Notes: a model not told the origin generated them from the sequence alone. DNA of 64,000 nt from Pseudoalteromonas sp. NC201 (GCF_002850255.1 NZ_CP022523.1:816486-880485), one strand, 5' to 3'. Shown: positions 36,867 through 46,675, counted from the first letter of the stretch. Numbers and translations are program-made.

Positions 36867-37923
36867 TTATCTTATCGTTTTATTACTGTTAATGGTGGGA
36901 GTCGGCTGCACTCCGGAGCTGTCAGAAGCACCTGCTTCAAAACGTGATTTTTTCAATCTTCAGTTGGGCGATCCGGTCTCTCCCGTATATCAGTTAAGTT
37001 TTCCGCGTGATCACGGTAGCCATCCTGATCAAGGCATTGAATGGTGGTATGTTACTGCAAACTTAAAAAGTGATTCAGGGCAAGAATTTGGTGTTCAATG
37101 GACGTTATTTAGAACCTCAGTTGTCAGCGTTCAATATGTCAGTCCATGGTGGGATGGTGAGTTATACTTTGCGCATTTTGCAATTCAAGACAATACCAGG
37201 CACCAAGCTTTTGAACGTTATGGCAGAAAAGGACAAGTAAAAATTCAAGCTGATCCATTTATCACGCAATTAGATAATTGGTATTTGCGCAGCGCGACGG
37301 AAACATTTTTTCCGTTAACGCTCCATGCTGAGGAAGAAAAAAACCGTGTTAATTTAACACTGAGAAAAAGCCCGATAGTGCTTCATGGGAACAATGGTTA
37401 CAGTGAAAAAACGTCCGACGGCCACGCTTCCATGTACTACAGCTATCCTTTTTTAAGCGTCTCGGGTGAGCTTACTTTTCAAGGTGACACACATCAAGTC
37501 AGCGGTGACGCGTGGCTCGATAGGGAATGGTCTTCCTCGTTTATGAGTAAGGCACAAAGCGGCTGGGATTGGTTTAGTATTCGCGGTCAAGACAGATCGA
37601 ACGGCGCACTAATGGTATTTTGCATTCGTGATAGCCAACAAGTCTACAGAGATTGCCGAGGCACTGAAATTACAGCTGAGGGTAGCACGACAGAAATAGC
37701 GCATAAGGATATTCAATTAAGTGTTTTGGAGCAGGTTTCGTTAGATGGAGTAAGCTATCCATTTAAATGGCAACTACGGCTAAAGCACAGTCCTGTTATT
37801 CTGATCGAAAGTATCAATCGTGATGCGAGAAACCAGCTGACTATCCCGTATTGGGAAGGAAGAGTAAAAGTGTCCGGTGGCTATATAGGTGAAGGGTACG
37901 CTGAGCTAGTCGGATACGAATAG
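36856..37923 (+). CDS. AttH/CrtC-like lipocalin-type hydratase lipoprotein
   Basis: 355 residues. A lipoprotein signal (LIVLLLLMVGVGC) is followed by the AttH/carotenoid 1,2-hydratase-like pair of lipocalin-type domains: FPRDHGSHPDQGIEWWYVTANL, WTLFRTS, YFAHFAIQD, then YYSYPFLSVSG and the signature GDAWLDREWSSSF with GWDWFSI. The AttEFGH system of Agrobacterium has the same order of ATPase, permease and AttH. Here it is the last gene, overlapping the permease by 11 bp. Its job may be to receive or modify a lipophilic molecule moved by the transporter. Family call is good; function inferred. Confidence 0.85.
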   Translation: MKTNYLIVLLLLMVGVGCTPELSEAPASKRDFFNLQLGDPVSPVYQLSFPRDHGSHPDQGIEWWYVTANLKSDSGQEFGVQWTLFRTSVVSVQYVSPWWDGELYFAHFAIQDNTRHQAFERYGRKGQVKIQADPFITQLDNWYLRSATETFFPLTLHAEEEKNRVNLTLRKSPIVLHGNNGYSEKTSDGHASMYYSYPFLSVSGELTFQGDTHQVSGDAWLDREWSSSFMSKAQSGWDWFSIRGQDRSNGALMVFCIRDSQQVYRDCRGTEITAEGSTTEIAHKDIQLSVLEQVSLDGVSYPFKWQLRLKHSPVILIESINRDARNQLTIPYWEGRVKVSGGYIGEGYAELVGYE

Positions 37924-37987
37924 CCCGCATTGGCTATACCGATTAACTTGTACCTATATTGTCTTTAAACTTCCTAGTGAGATAGTA

Positions 37988-38256
37988 CTAGGGCCTGTTG
38001 ATCTTTCAAGTTTGTTTTTGCAGCAGTTTGACTGGTATTTATACAAGGCAGAGCCTGCGTAGCATAGTTATTCTATGTAAGTCAGGTGATAACACAGTAG
38101 AAATGCCAGTCAAGCGCTGCCCTTTGGGTTCACCTGAGTGCGCTTTGTTCATTGTTGCTCAACTTTTGCCTAGATTACTAGGCGGCAAGTCGAGCGTCGC
38201 GACCAAAACACACTCAGAAGAACAAAAATCAAACAGCAAAGGTCAACAGGCCCTAG
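37988..38256. repeat. MITE-like element with 19-bp inverted ends
   Basis: The ends are CTAGGGCCTGTTGATCTTT (37988-38006) and its inverted partner AAAGGTCAACAGGCCCTAG (38238-38256), with one mismatch in 19. If the inverted ends begin at GGGCC, the flanks read TA on both sides, as after insertion into a TA site (IS630/mariner style). The ~267 bp inside has a small palindrome GCCTAG-ATTA-CTAGGC and no believable gene; the 109-codon frame across it is not a gene. It looks like a non-autonomous transposable element moved by a transposase elsewhere. Confidence 0.75.
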
Positions 38257-38366
38257 CCCACAATAAATATGAATTTATCCTGAAATCTTGTTTTAACAGC
38301 GATTTTTTCTGTCAAACTCAGTCCTAGAAAGCTAGACTCTAGGAATATCTTACTATCCGTGTTGCT

Positions 38367-41300
38367 ATGTTAAATACGTTTTTTGTAACCGATCCCGCAC
38401 CAGAGTTGCTACTCAACGGAACTTATGATGCTACGCTTGTAGCGTTATCTGTGCTTGTGGCTGTTATCGCCTCATTTTTTACGCTTATCCAGATTGACTT
38501 TGCTGAGCAAAATCAAAATAGTCGTATAAATCGGCTTGCAAAATTTGGCGGTGCTGTAGCCATGTCTGGTGGTATTTGGAGTATGCACTTCATTGGCATG
38601 TTAGCGTTCTCACTTTGTGTTGAAGTGGATTACGATCCTTGGCTTACTGCGGCGTCCATCTTCCCCGCTTTCTTAGGTTGTTGGGTTTCGTTTGATTTGA
38701 TAACTCGACCAAATGTCACACTTGCAGTAAAGGGGCTCGCCGCGGTCATTTTAGGGGCGGGCATTGGCACCATGCACTATAGCGGTATGGAAGCCATGCA
38801 GCTTGGCCCTATGCTGGGTTACGACCCCGCACTTTTTGGTTTATCAATTGTCGTCGCTGTGTCACTTGCCTTCATCGCAATTCAAGCAAGAAGTAAACTG
38901 CGTGATTATGTCAGTGATAACAATATCAGTGTTGTAAGATGGCTAGGCGCTTTGGCACTTGGGGCATCGGTGTCAGGAATGCATTACACGGGCATGCAGG
39001 CGGCAAAATTTGTATCTGACTCACCAATTATCAGCCAAGAAATGCAAGAGCAGCATACTCAATCGCTTGCATTGTTTATTGCTGCTGTCAGTATGATCAT
39101 TAGCGCTTTATCTGCGCTTATTCATACCGCGAGCAAGTACCGCTCAGTGGCTGCAGACAAAGCCGCTAATGAATCTAGGCTTGCGGCTATCCTAGAAACA
39201 GCCGTTGATGGGATCATCACTATCAATGGTGATGGTATCATTAAAAGCTGTAACCCGTTAGTTGAACGAATTTTAGGATGGTCTGAGCGAGAAACGCTTG
39301 GTCGCAATGTTGCTGTGTTTTTACCTAAAGAAGCGCAAACGAAAGTATCATTCGACAGCACTTACCTTGAACAATTTAAGGGGGTTGGCCGTGAAATCAA
39401 GGCGCTACACAAGCAAGGGCATCTGGTACCTATTCGGCTGGGAATAGGAGAGGTTGAGTTAAAAGACCAAAGCGCGTTTTATGTGGGTTTTATCACTGAC
39501 TTAACAGCGCAAAAGCAAATGGAAGAAGCACTGATTGAGCAGGAAGCGCGTCATCGGACGCTGCTAAATAACATGCCTGGCGTGGCATTTCGTTGCCGGA
39601 TTGATAGCAAATGGACGATATCGTTCGTAAGTCCCATTGTCGAGCAGCTTACAGGCTACCGAGCAGAAGAATTTATTTCTGGGCAAGTTCATTTTGCCAG
39701 CTTGATTATTGAAGATGACAAAAGCTTAACGCACGATGTGGTTGAACAAGCACTGCAATGCGGCAAAGCGAGTTACTCGCAGGAATATCGAATATTACAC
39801 AAATCAGGCCATACCAAGTGGGTGCTGGATAAAGGTTCATTTGAATACGATCAAGCGGGTAAAGTTGAGGGCATTGCGGGCGTATTACTTGATATTAGCG
39901 AGCGCAAGAACATGGAAGACGAACTACGTGGCGCAAAAAGCATTGCTGAAAGCGCAGCAGCGTCCAAGCAAGCGTTTTTAGCGAACATGAGTCATGAAAT
40001 TCGCACACCGATGAATGCCATTTTAGGATTTAGTGAAGTACTGAGAGAGTCTGAGCTGAAACCTGATCAAAGTAAGCATGTAAATACGATACTTACGAGT
40101 GCAAAGGCACTACTGCACTTGCTTAACGATATTTTAGACTCCGCTAAGCTGGACCAAGGCAAGCTCGACCTGATTGAGAATGATTTCTGTATTTCTGAGC
40201 TACTCGACAACGTGGTATCGACGTTTTGGTATCAAGCAAAGAAAAAGGGCTTAAAACTAGAGCTCACGATGAGTCACAGTTTGCATCAAACTTATCATGG
40301 TGCTTCCGACCGCTTACGGCAGGTATTGGTAAATTTATTGGGTAATGCCATTAAATTTACTGCACAGGGCCGTGTAGAGCTTAGCGTTGAGTCCTCTCAT
40401 GACAATTATGTACTGTTTAAAATTGCGGACACAGGTATAGGGATTGCCAACGATAGACTAGATTCAATTTTCAATCCCTTTGAACAGGCCGATGAGAGCA
40501 TGAGTCGCCGCTTTGGTGGTACAGGCCTTGGAACGACCATTAGTCGCCAGCTAGTCGAGTTAATGGGTGGAAAAATATGGGCTCACAGTGAGCTTGGAAA
40601 AGGGTCTACTTTCTACTTTACTGTGCCTCTTAAGAAAATCGCGGCATTCACAATAGCGCAAGATGTTCATGTCGAACTTCCCCCATTAAATATCTTGGTT
40701 GCCGATGATATTCAACAAAATACCGAATTGTTGAGCTTATTACTTGAAAAGCAAGGTCATAGTATAGAGGTCGCAGGGGATGGGCTTGAGGCCATCGAAA
40801 AAGCAAAAGCGCAACAATACGATCTTATTCTAATGGATATTCATATGCCGGGTTGTGATGGACTTGAGGCGACGCGCACTATCAAAGCATATGAACGAGA
40901 AAATAGGCAACAAGAGACACCGGTAATCGCCCTCACCGCGAGTGTGTTAGGCGAGGATAGAGCGGCTGCAAAAGCTGCAGGGATGGCTGCATTTGCCTCA
41001 AAACCAGTGGTGATAGAAGATTTAACTCGCACTATTGCTGAAACGCTCAATATCAATATTGCTCATACGGCGATTGGAGTAAGGCAAACCAGCAACAAGC
41101 AGCTTATAAATAGAGCTAGAGCGATAAATTTGTGGGGCAGTGAAGCTCGATTTTTAAAAGAATTGGCGCGTTTTTGGGATGGTAAAAGAGAAGAAGTGGT
41201 AGCGCTTTTTGCCCACGAAGGTCAGTTTACGAATGATGTACTACAGAATATTCACACCATCAAAGGCGTTGCTGGAAACTTGGCGTTGGAGACACTTTTT

Positions 41301-41645
41301 GCTCTGCTTGAGCAAATAGAGGGTAAGAAGGAAATTGACGAGCGCTTGAGAGCTAAAATGGCGCTCATTATTGAAAAACTAGACGACGTGGTTGGACTGA
41401 GTGATGAAGAAGTTGTAACCAACGCGTTGAGTGAGGGCGACGTTTTTTTGTTTAAGCAAAACTTGCCACAAGTAAAAGAGATGATAGATGAGGCGCAAGT
41501 CGAGGATGATGTGCTTGACGCATTGTTAGAGAGTGCGCCCCTTACGTACCGAAGCCAGGTAGAGGCGTTGAAACATGCATTGGATGATTTTGAATTTGAA
41601 CGTGCGGAGGAAATTCTCGCACAATTAATGAGTACTGATGTGTAA
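38367..41645 (+). CDS. MHYT-PAS-PAS hybrid histidine kinase with receiver and Hpt
   Basis: 1092 residues. The N-terminal ~250 carry the MHYT sensor: three copies of the motif (SMHFIGM, TMHYSGM, GMHYTGM) among about seven membrane helices, proposed to bind copper and sense gases such as O2, CO or NO. Two PAS domains follow (~270-385 and ~395-520), then the dimerisation domain with H543 in MSHEIRTPMN, the ATPase with GTGLGTTIS, a receiver with D824 in LILMDIHMPG and a C-terminal Hpt with H963 in NIHTIKGVAG. So a full phosphorelay is in one protein. It overlaps the downstream HD-GYP regulator gene, its likely partner. Confidence 0.92.
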   Translation: MLNTFFVTDPAPELLLNGTYDATLVALSVLVAVIASFFTLIQIDFAEQNQNSRINRLAKFGGAVAMSGGIWSMHFIGMLAFSLCVEVDYDPWLTAASIFPAFLGCWVSFDLITRPNVTLAVKGLAAVILGAGIGTMHYSGMEAMQLGPMLGYDPALFGLSIVVAVSLAFIAIQARSKLRDYVSDNNISVVRWLGALALGASVSGMHYTGMQAAKFVSDSPIISQEMQEQHTQSLALFIAAVSMIISALSALIHTASKYRSVAADKAANESRLAAILETAVDGIITINGDGIIKSCNPLVERILGWSERETLGRNVAVFLPKEAQTKVSFDSTYLEQFKGVGREIKALHKQGHLVPIRLGIGEVELKDQSAFYVGFITDLTAQKQMEEALIEQEARHRTLLNNMPGVAFRCRIDSKWTISFVSPIVEQLTGYRAEEFISGQVHFASLIIEDDKSLTHDVVEQALQCGKASYSQEYRILHKSGHTKWVLDKGSFEYDQAGKVEGIAGVLLDISERKNMEDELRGAKSIAESAAASKQAFLANMSHEIRTPMNAILGFSEVLRESELKPDQSKHVNTILTSAKALLHLLNDILDSAKLDQGKLDLIENDFCISELLDNVVSTFWYQAKKKGLKLELTMSHSLHQTYHGASDRLRQVLVNLLGNAIKFTAQGRVELSVESSHDNYVLFKIADTGIGIANDRLDSIFNPFEQADESMSRRFGGTGLGTTISRQLVELMGGKIWAHSELGKGSTFYFTVPLKKIAAFTIAQDVHVELPPLNILVADDIQQNTELLSLLLEKQGHSIEVAGDGLEAIEKAKAQQYDLILMDIHMPGCDGLEATRTIKAYERENRQQETPVIALTASVLGEDRAAAKAAGMAAFASKPVVIEDLTRTIAETLNINIAHTAIGVRQTSNKQLINRARAINLWGSEARFLKELARFWDGKREEVVALFAHEGQFTNDVLQNIHTIKGVAGNLALETLFALLEQIEGKKEIDERLRAKMALIIEKLDDVVGLSDEEVVTNALSEGDVFLFKQNLPQVKEMIDEAQVEDDVLDALLESAPLTYRSQVEALKHALDDFEFERAEEILAQLMSTDV

Positions 41646-42628
41646 TGATAAATGACCACAAGCCTCTGATCCTAGCCGTTGACGATGAAGCAACGAATCT
41701 CCAAATTTTAAAGCAAACGCTGGGTAATCAGTATCGTATGAAGTTTGCAAAGTCTGGAAAATTGGCGCTGGAGCTAGTAGATAAGGAACTACCTAACTTA
41801 ATTTTACTCGATGTTATGATGCCAGAAATGACAGGCTTTGAGGTTTGCTCCAAATTAAAAGAAGACCCTACCACAGCGAGGATCCCGGTGATTTTTGTGA
41901 CTGCCTTGAGTGAAGAGTTTGACGAAGCTCGAGGCTTTGAGTTAGGTGGTGTTGATTACATTACAAAGCCTATCAGCCCTGCGATAACTAGAGCGCGAGT
42001 GAAGACGCACTTGTCTTTAGTCAGTGCTACTGAGCTTAAAAGTGCATACGTTGAACTGATGCAGCGGCTCGGTCAGGCGGCGGAATACAAAGACAATGAA
42101 ACAGGCCAGCATATTGCGAGAATGAGCCGCTACTGCTTTGTGCTTGCTAAAGCTTGTGGTTTACCGGAAGCGTATGCAGAAGATTTGATGCTCGCCGCCC
42201 CGATGCACGATATTGGCAAGGTCGGTATTGCCGACAGCATTTTGCTGAAACCTGGACGTTTAGATGCCGAAGAATATGAGGTGATGAAACAACATGCTGA
42301 GCTGGGTGCAAACATACTTGCGGACTCTGATTCAAAACTCGTCAAGCTTGCATATTTAATGGCGATGGAGCACCACGAGAAATTTGATGGAAGCGGTTAT
42401 CCAAAAGGATTAAAAGGGGAAGAAATCTCACTTGAAGGACGGATCTGTGCGCTTGCGGACGTGTTTGATGCGCTTACTTCAAAGCGCCCATATAAAGAGG
42501 CTTGGCCTATCGAAAAGGCATTGGCCTTCATTCATTCTGAAAGTGGTAAGCACTTTGACCCAAAATTAGTTGAATTGCTCGATGAAAACCTACCAGAAAT
42601 CCTAAAGATTAAAGCGCAGTATGACTAA
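41645..42628 (+). CDS. Response regulator with HD-GYP phosphodiesterase domain
   Basis: 327 residues. The receiver domain has D56 in LILLDVMMPEM; the HD-GYP domain follows with HDIGKVGIAD and HHEKFDGSGYPKGLKGEEI. HD-GYP proteins break down cyclic-di-GMP. The ATG overlaps the stop of the hybrid kinase gene (TAATGA), so the two are translated together and the kinase probably controls this protein through phosphorylation. The 3' end overlaps a convergent acetyltransferase gene by 20 bp. Output is likely a switch between biofilm and motile life. Confidence 0.92.
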   Translation: MINDHKPLILAVDDEATNLQILKQTLGNQYRMKFAKSGKLALELVDKELPNLILLDVMMPEMTGFEVCSKLKEDPTTARIPVIFVTALSEEFDEARGFELGGVDYITKPISPAITRARVKTHLSLVSATELKSAYVELMQRLGQAAEYKDNETGQHIARMSRYCFVLAKACGLPEAYAEDLMLAAPMHDIGKVGIADSILLKPGRLDAEEYEVMKQHAELGANILADSDSKLVKLAYLMAMEHHEKFDGSGYPKGLKGEEISLEGRICALADVFDALTSKRPYKEAWPIEKALAFIHSESGKHFDPKLVELLDENLPEILKIKAQYD

Positions 42629-43124
42629 TCCCCTGTGCGTGGTAGACATTATTCTCAATTTCCCATTGATGAAATTGAAAACGGTGTTTACCAATCAGCG
42701 CCAGTCCCAGTTTTTCGTAAAATCGATTTGATTCGTTCTCGACCCAAGTATAGAGCCAGTACCGCTCGCCAAGTTTGTCTACCATATGAGAAAGTAACCG
42801 CCGACCTATCCCACATCCTTGAAACCGGCCTAGCACATAGAGTCTCTCTACTTCAAAGCCAAGATCTTGCTGGTGGTATCTCGAGTGACGGTTAGCTTGA
42901 ATATAACCTTGTATCGCACCTTGATGCGTTGCGATGTAAATGCTGATCTCTTCTTGCTGTAGCAAAGATATAAAGTAGGTTTCTGTAAAGGTAGAAAGCG
43001 CATATTCTGCGTATTCTTGTCGGAGTCCTTGGACTGCATAGGTATCGAGCCAAACCTGAATCGATAGCGCGGCAAGCTTTAATGCATCAGAGGGTACAGC
43101 TGGGCGAATTGTGGCGTTGGGCAT
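42609..43124 (-). CDS. GNAT-family acetyltransferase
   Basis: 171 residues with a complete GNAT core: RPAVPSDALKLAALSIQVW at the start, GFEVERLYVLGRFQGCGIGRRLL (acetyl-CoA loop QGCGIG), then YWLYTWVENESNRFYEKLGL. It overlaps by 1 base with the start of the upstream oxidase gene stop and is last in a three-gene minus operon (GNAT, FAD oxidase, GNAT). The acceptor may be an amine or polyamine given the PuuB-like neighbour, but this is inferred. Confidence 0.85.
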   Translation of the reverse strand: MPNATIRPAVPSDALKLAALSIQVWLDTYAVQGLRQEYAEYALSTFTETYFISLLQQEEISIYIATHQGAIQGYIQANRHSRYHQQDLGFEVERLYVLGRFQGCGIGRRLLSHMVDKLGERYWLYTWVENESNRFYEKLGLALIGKHRFQFHQWEIENNVYHAQGISHTAL

Positions 43125-44461
43125 TACGTTACCTTATCCATTATTTGCGCATATTGGTAATACGCTAGTTGGCCCAATCTTCTTAATTGTGGCATTGGAA
43201 ATTTAGGCAGCGGCTTTGTATAGATGGGTAAATCAGGCACTTTATGACCCATTAATTTTTCAGCAAGACGAATGCTTGCCTGAGCACTAAATGCCACACC
43301 TGAGCCACAATATCCGAGCACATATCCAGTGTTATTTTCACTGTAGATATGGGGAAGATCATCAAGCGCAGCGGCAATATAACCACTCCAAAAATAATCA
43401 ACTTTAACATCGAGTTTAGGAAAGCAATCGTTAAGCGCTGAACGCAAGTTGTGTTGGTATTTAGCGTTATCCTGATCGTGGCCAAACACCGCACCTCGTC
43501 CACCAAATAAAATGCGATTGTCGGGAAGGCGACGATAGTAGTATTTAAGCCGTCTGGTATCCATAACGACTTGCTCTGTCATTAAGCCATTGACAGCAAG
43601 TTGCTCATCGCTGAGTGGTTCAGTCACGATAATACTACTTAAAATAGGCAGGTAACGTCCTTGAGTTAATGGCGAAAAATGTCGTTGAGCGTATGCATTT
43701 GCTGCGATCACGACTTTGTTCGCCGAGACTCTGTGGCCATTCACTTCTAGCTGGTGGTTGCCATTTGGGTTCTGGTGGTGGGTGGTGACCAAACTATTTT
43801 CATAAAGTTGCACACCAGCTTGCTGTGCTAAAGCCTTGTAACCTAGTAACAGCTTCAAAGGGTGAACACCAAACGCGTTGTCAAATCGCAATGCGCCAAA
43901 CCCTTGCTGGTTGTGCATATAGGTTTCGGTCAGTTGTTGCTGAGACAGTAACTGATGGCTCTTGCTACCCATGGTTGCAGTGAGAAATTCGGACTGCGCT
44001 TTTAGTAGCGAAAATGCTTGCTGATTGTGTGCAACTTTCAAATAGCCAGATGCTTGCACGTTGCAATCAATGTGATTGGCGTCGATATGTTCACGGACCA
44101 AAGCAACGGCGTTGTTGTACTCTTGATATATGGCTTTACTGACATCCAGACCATACTTTTTGGCCAGTTGCGCATAACCAAGCCGTCCCGTACTTGGTAG
44201 CACAAATCCCGCATTTCTCGCGCTCGCGCCAAAGCCAACTTGATTGGCTTCAAATAGGGCAACGCTTTGGTGATGAGTGGTTGCCAAATGGTAGGCGGTA
44301 AGTAAGCCCGTAAAACCACCACCGATCACAGCGATATCTACTTGTAATGATTTATCTAGCGAAGGGGTGGGGGTACCTATAGGGCAGGTTGCAGCCCAGT
44401 AGCTATTGGCAAAAGCTTGGCCTTGGCAATGTGGCTGAGTGAGTGGATCAAACCCTGACAT
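43124..44461 (-). CDS. FAD-dependent oxidoreductase (DAO family, PuuB-like)
   Basis: 445 residues from the ATG at 44461, which has GGAG 7 nt upstream and comes directly after the stop of the preceding gene; the longer in-frame version would overlap that gene by 65 bp. The FAD motif VDIAVIGGGFTGLLTAYHLA is near residue 40, GFGASARNAGFVLP follows, and a C-terminal GYCGSGVAFSAQASIRLAEK. The N-terminal SYWAATCP is typical of gamma-glutamylputrescine oxidase-like enzymes. It should oxidise an amine or amino acid, giving aldehyde and H2O2. Neighbouring acetyltransferases suggest polyamine or amino acid handling. Confidence 0.85.
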   Translation of the reverse strand: MSGFDPLTQPHCQGQAFANSYWAATCPIGTPTPSLDKSLQVDIAVIGGGFTGLLTAYHLATTHHQSVALFEANQVGFGASARNAGFVLPSTGRLGYAQLAKKYGLDVSKAIYQEYNNAVALVREHIDANHIDCNVQASGYLKVAHNQQAFSLLKAQSEFLTATMGSKSHQLLSQQQLTETYMHNQQGFGALRFDNAFGVHPLKLLLGYKALAQQAGVQLYENSLVTTHHQNPNGNHQLEVNGHRVSANKVVIAANAYAQRHFSPLTQGRYLPILSSIIVTEPLSDEQLAVNGLMTEQVVMDTRRLKYYYRRLPDNRILFGGRGAVFGHDQDNAKYQHNLRSALNDCFPKLDVKVDYFWSGYIAAALDDLPHIYSENNTGYVLGYCGSGVAFSAQASIRLAEKLMGHKVPDLPIYTKPLPKFPMPQLRRLGQLAYYQYAQIMDKVT

Positions 44462-44462
44462 C

Positions 44463-45020
44463 TTAAAACTCCAATACCATTTCTGCTGCTTGGCAATGGC
44501 ATTCAGTACCACAAATAGTACAGACATAGCCGTGATAGATACAGTCGTCTAACCACTTATCATCATGGACTTTAATCAGTTTGCCACCGGCCTTAGTGAA
44601 GTATTTAACTGCACCGTTACCTGGGCTTTGTTTCCAAAGATGTGCAACGCCAGCTCTCGCGCCTTGTTGTGTTAATGCTGTTATTGCGTGTTTTAGTAAT
44701 TGGGGTCCAATACCTTGGCCCTGTGCGTTCGGTGATACCGCGATACATTTAAAATATGCCATATCATTTTGATCAACAGGCCACAAAGACGGTGAACTCC
44801 ACCTATCTATAGGCCATTGTCCGGCGCTATATGATGTTCTAAAACCGAGTAATTCGCCTTCATCGTTTAGGGCAACAAAGGAAGCATTAATACCGTTTTT
44901 ACAGCCTTTTTGGTGCATTTGTTCAATGCTTGCGTCATCAAGATAATTATCACCATGAACGAGATTACCAAGTGCGATAACACGCTCGAAATGTTCTGGT
45001 TGTAAAGGAATAATTTTCAT
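44463..45020 (-). CDS. GNAT-family acetyltransferase with Cys-rich tail
   Basis: 185 residues. The GNAT core is clear: AYFKCIAVSPNAQGQGIGPQLL with the acetyl-CoA loop QGQGIG and GVAHLWKQSPGNGAVKYFTKAGG. The last ~25 residues hold a CxxCxxxCxC cluster (VCTICGTECHCQAAEM), not usual in GNAT enzymes and possibly a metal site. First gene of the operon with the FAD oxidase and a second GNAT gene. Substrate unknown. Confidence 0.82.
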   Translation of the reverse strand: MKIIPLQPEHFERVIALGNLVHGDNYLDDASIEQMHQKGCKNGINASFVALNDEGELLGFRTSYSAGQWPIDRWSSPSLWPVDQNDMAYFKCIAVSPNAQGQGIGPQLLKHAITALTQQGARAGVAHLWKQSPGNGAVKYFTKAGGKLIKVHDDKWLDDCIYHGYVCTICGTECHCQAAEMVLEF

Positions 45021-45235
45021 AGGCTGCTCTATTGTTGTTATTTACTGTGAGGCGTTTTGATTAGCATATCACGTTAGATTATGTACCAAAAACGCTAAGG
45101 TTCATCGATTTGAGTAAATGTTATTACATATGTTGTAAGAATAAAAAGTGAACAAAATTTGACAGCGATGTCATTTTGTTAATAATTGTTGAATTGATGA
45201 GTCTCATTATTAACAACAACATGTAAAGGAAAAGT

Positions 45236-46675
45236 ATGAATACTCTAAAACTAGCGACTGCAGTTTCGCTTGCCATAACGGCAAGTCAAGTAATGGCCAT
45301 GAGTCCGCTGCCCGATCCACAAAACCCGAATGGTTATATTGTTTCTCGAATAGAATTGAAGAATGCCGAGAGCGCGAAAACCAACAACCCTATGTATGCT
45401 ATTTGGTCTAAAGCACTGGAAACAAGAGATAATACAGTTGTAGAGGCAATTTCGCCGGGCCTTGCCAGTAACCCTGATAATGTAAAAAGAGCTGAACGGG
45501 TATTTGGTCAAACCCAGTGGCAATTTCTTACGCAAATGGCGGCACCTGAATACACCTACACGCGTTTTTTACGTGCCATTGGTAAGTTTCCCGCATTTTG
45601 CGGCGACTATACTGATGGCCGAGATGCCGATGCAATTTGTAAACGCTCTATTGTGACTGCTTTTGCGCATTTTGCCCAAGAAACAGGGGGGCATATTGCC
45701 AAAGGCAACATTTCTGATAACCCTCTCGGGTTAGAAGAATGGCAACAAGCTTTGGTGCATGTGCGTGAAATGGGTTGGTCAGAAGGACAAGTTGGTTATA
45801 CCACAGGGTGTGGACAAAATGACTGGCAAAACCGCCGTTGGCCATGTGGGGCGGGACAAGGATATTTTGGCCGAGGCGCTAAGCAGCTTTCATATCACTT
45901 CAACTACGGCGCGTTCAGTGAAGTCATGTTTAACGGTGATGCCACGGTGTTATTAAACAATCCGGGCTTAGTGGCTGACTCTTGGCTAAATTTAGCGTCT
46001 GCAATTTGGTTTTTCTTAACGCCGCAAGCGCCAAAACCTGCAATGTTACACGTTATTGATAGAACTTGGACGCCATCCTTGCGTGAAAGTGAGGCTGGGA
46101 TTGGTTATGGCTTTGGTACCACGATTAATATTATCAATGGTGGTATTGAATGCGGCGCGCAAAATAAAGACAAAGGCCAGCCCGTTAACCGTATTCGTTA
46201 TTGGGAAGGGCTTTCGCATTATTACAACATCACCATTGAAGCCGATGAAGAAAATACCTGTTGGCAGCAAACACCATACGGAAGCTTAAATCTTGACGGC
46301 GCAACTGATGTCCTCTACACCAACTGGGAAGGTGATTGGGCTTATTATGCAGATCGCCCCGGAGGATATTCATTTGAGTGTAAACTCGTAGGGTATCAGA
46401 CGGCTTATTCAGCGCTTGTGCCAGGAGACTACGAAAAATGCGTGACAAATTTTTATCAATCACACGCAAGCTGGCCTGAAGTGCGAGTTGTCGATGATTT
46501 ACCAACCAACCCGACTGAACCGCCTGTTGACGGTGTACCCGCTTGGGATGCCGACAAGGTTTACTTAAAAGGTGATAGAGCGAGCTACAATGGTGTGATC
46601 TACGAAGCCAAGTGGTGGACTAAAGGCAATATACCTGCTGCCGATGGCTCTGGCCCTTGGTTGGCTGTTAACTAG
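45236..46675 (+). CDS. GH19 chitinase with C-terminal chitin-binding module
   Basis: 479 residues with a signal peptide (KLATAVSLAITASQVMA). The GH19 core covers ~85-420: FAHFAQETGGH, where E149 is the expected catalytic acid, CGAGQGYFGRGAKQLSYHFNYGAF, and GFGTTINIINGGIECG. The last ~50 residues are a CBM5/12-type chitin-binding module (VPAWDADKVYLKGDRASY, IYEAKWWTKGN, GPWLAV) after a Pro/Thr linker. The enzyme is secreted and cuts chitin. A good ribosome site (AAAGGAAAAG) and a terminator at 46684 mark it as monocistronic. Confidence 0.93.
   Translation: MNTLKLATAVSLAITASQVMAMSPLPDPQNPNGYIVSRIELKNAESAKTNNPMYAIWSKALETRDNTVVEAISPGLASNPDNVKRAERVFGQTQWQFLTQMAAPEYTYTRFLRAIGKFPAFCGDYTDGRDADAICKRSIVTAFAHFAQETGGHIAKGNISDNPLGLEEWQQALVHVREMGWSEGQVGYTTGCGQNDWQNRRWPCGAGQGYFGRGAKQLSYHFNYGAFSEVMFNGDATVLLNNPGLVADSWLNLASAIWFFLTPQAPKPAMLHVIDRTWTPSLRESEAGIGYGFGTTINIINGGIECGAQNKDKGQPVNRIRYWEGLSHYYNITIEADEENTCWQQTPYGSLNLDGATDVLYTNWEGDWAYYADRPGGYSFECKLVGYQTAYSALVPGDYEKCVTNFYQSHASWPEVRVVDDLPTNPTEPPVDGVPAWDADKVYLKGDRASYNGVIYEAKWWTKGNIPAADGSGPWLAVN

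Noticed and set aside
37998..38327. 109-codon frame as a gene
   Set aside because: It lies mostly inside the MITE-like element, has no ribosome site and no recognisable protein pattern.
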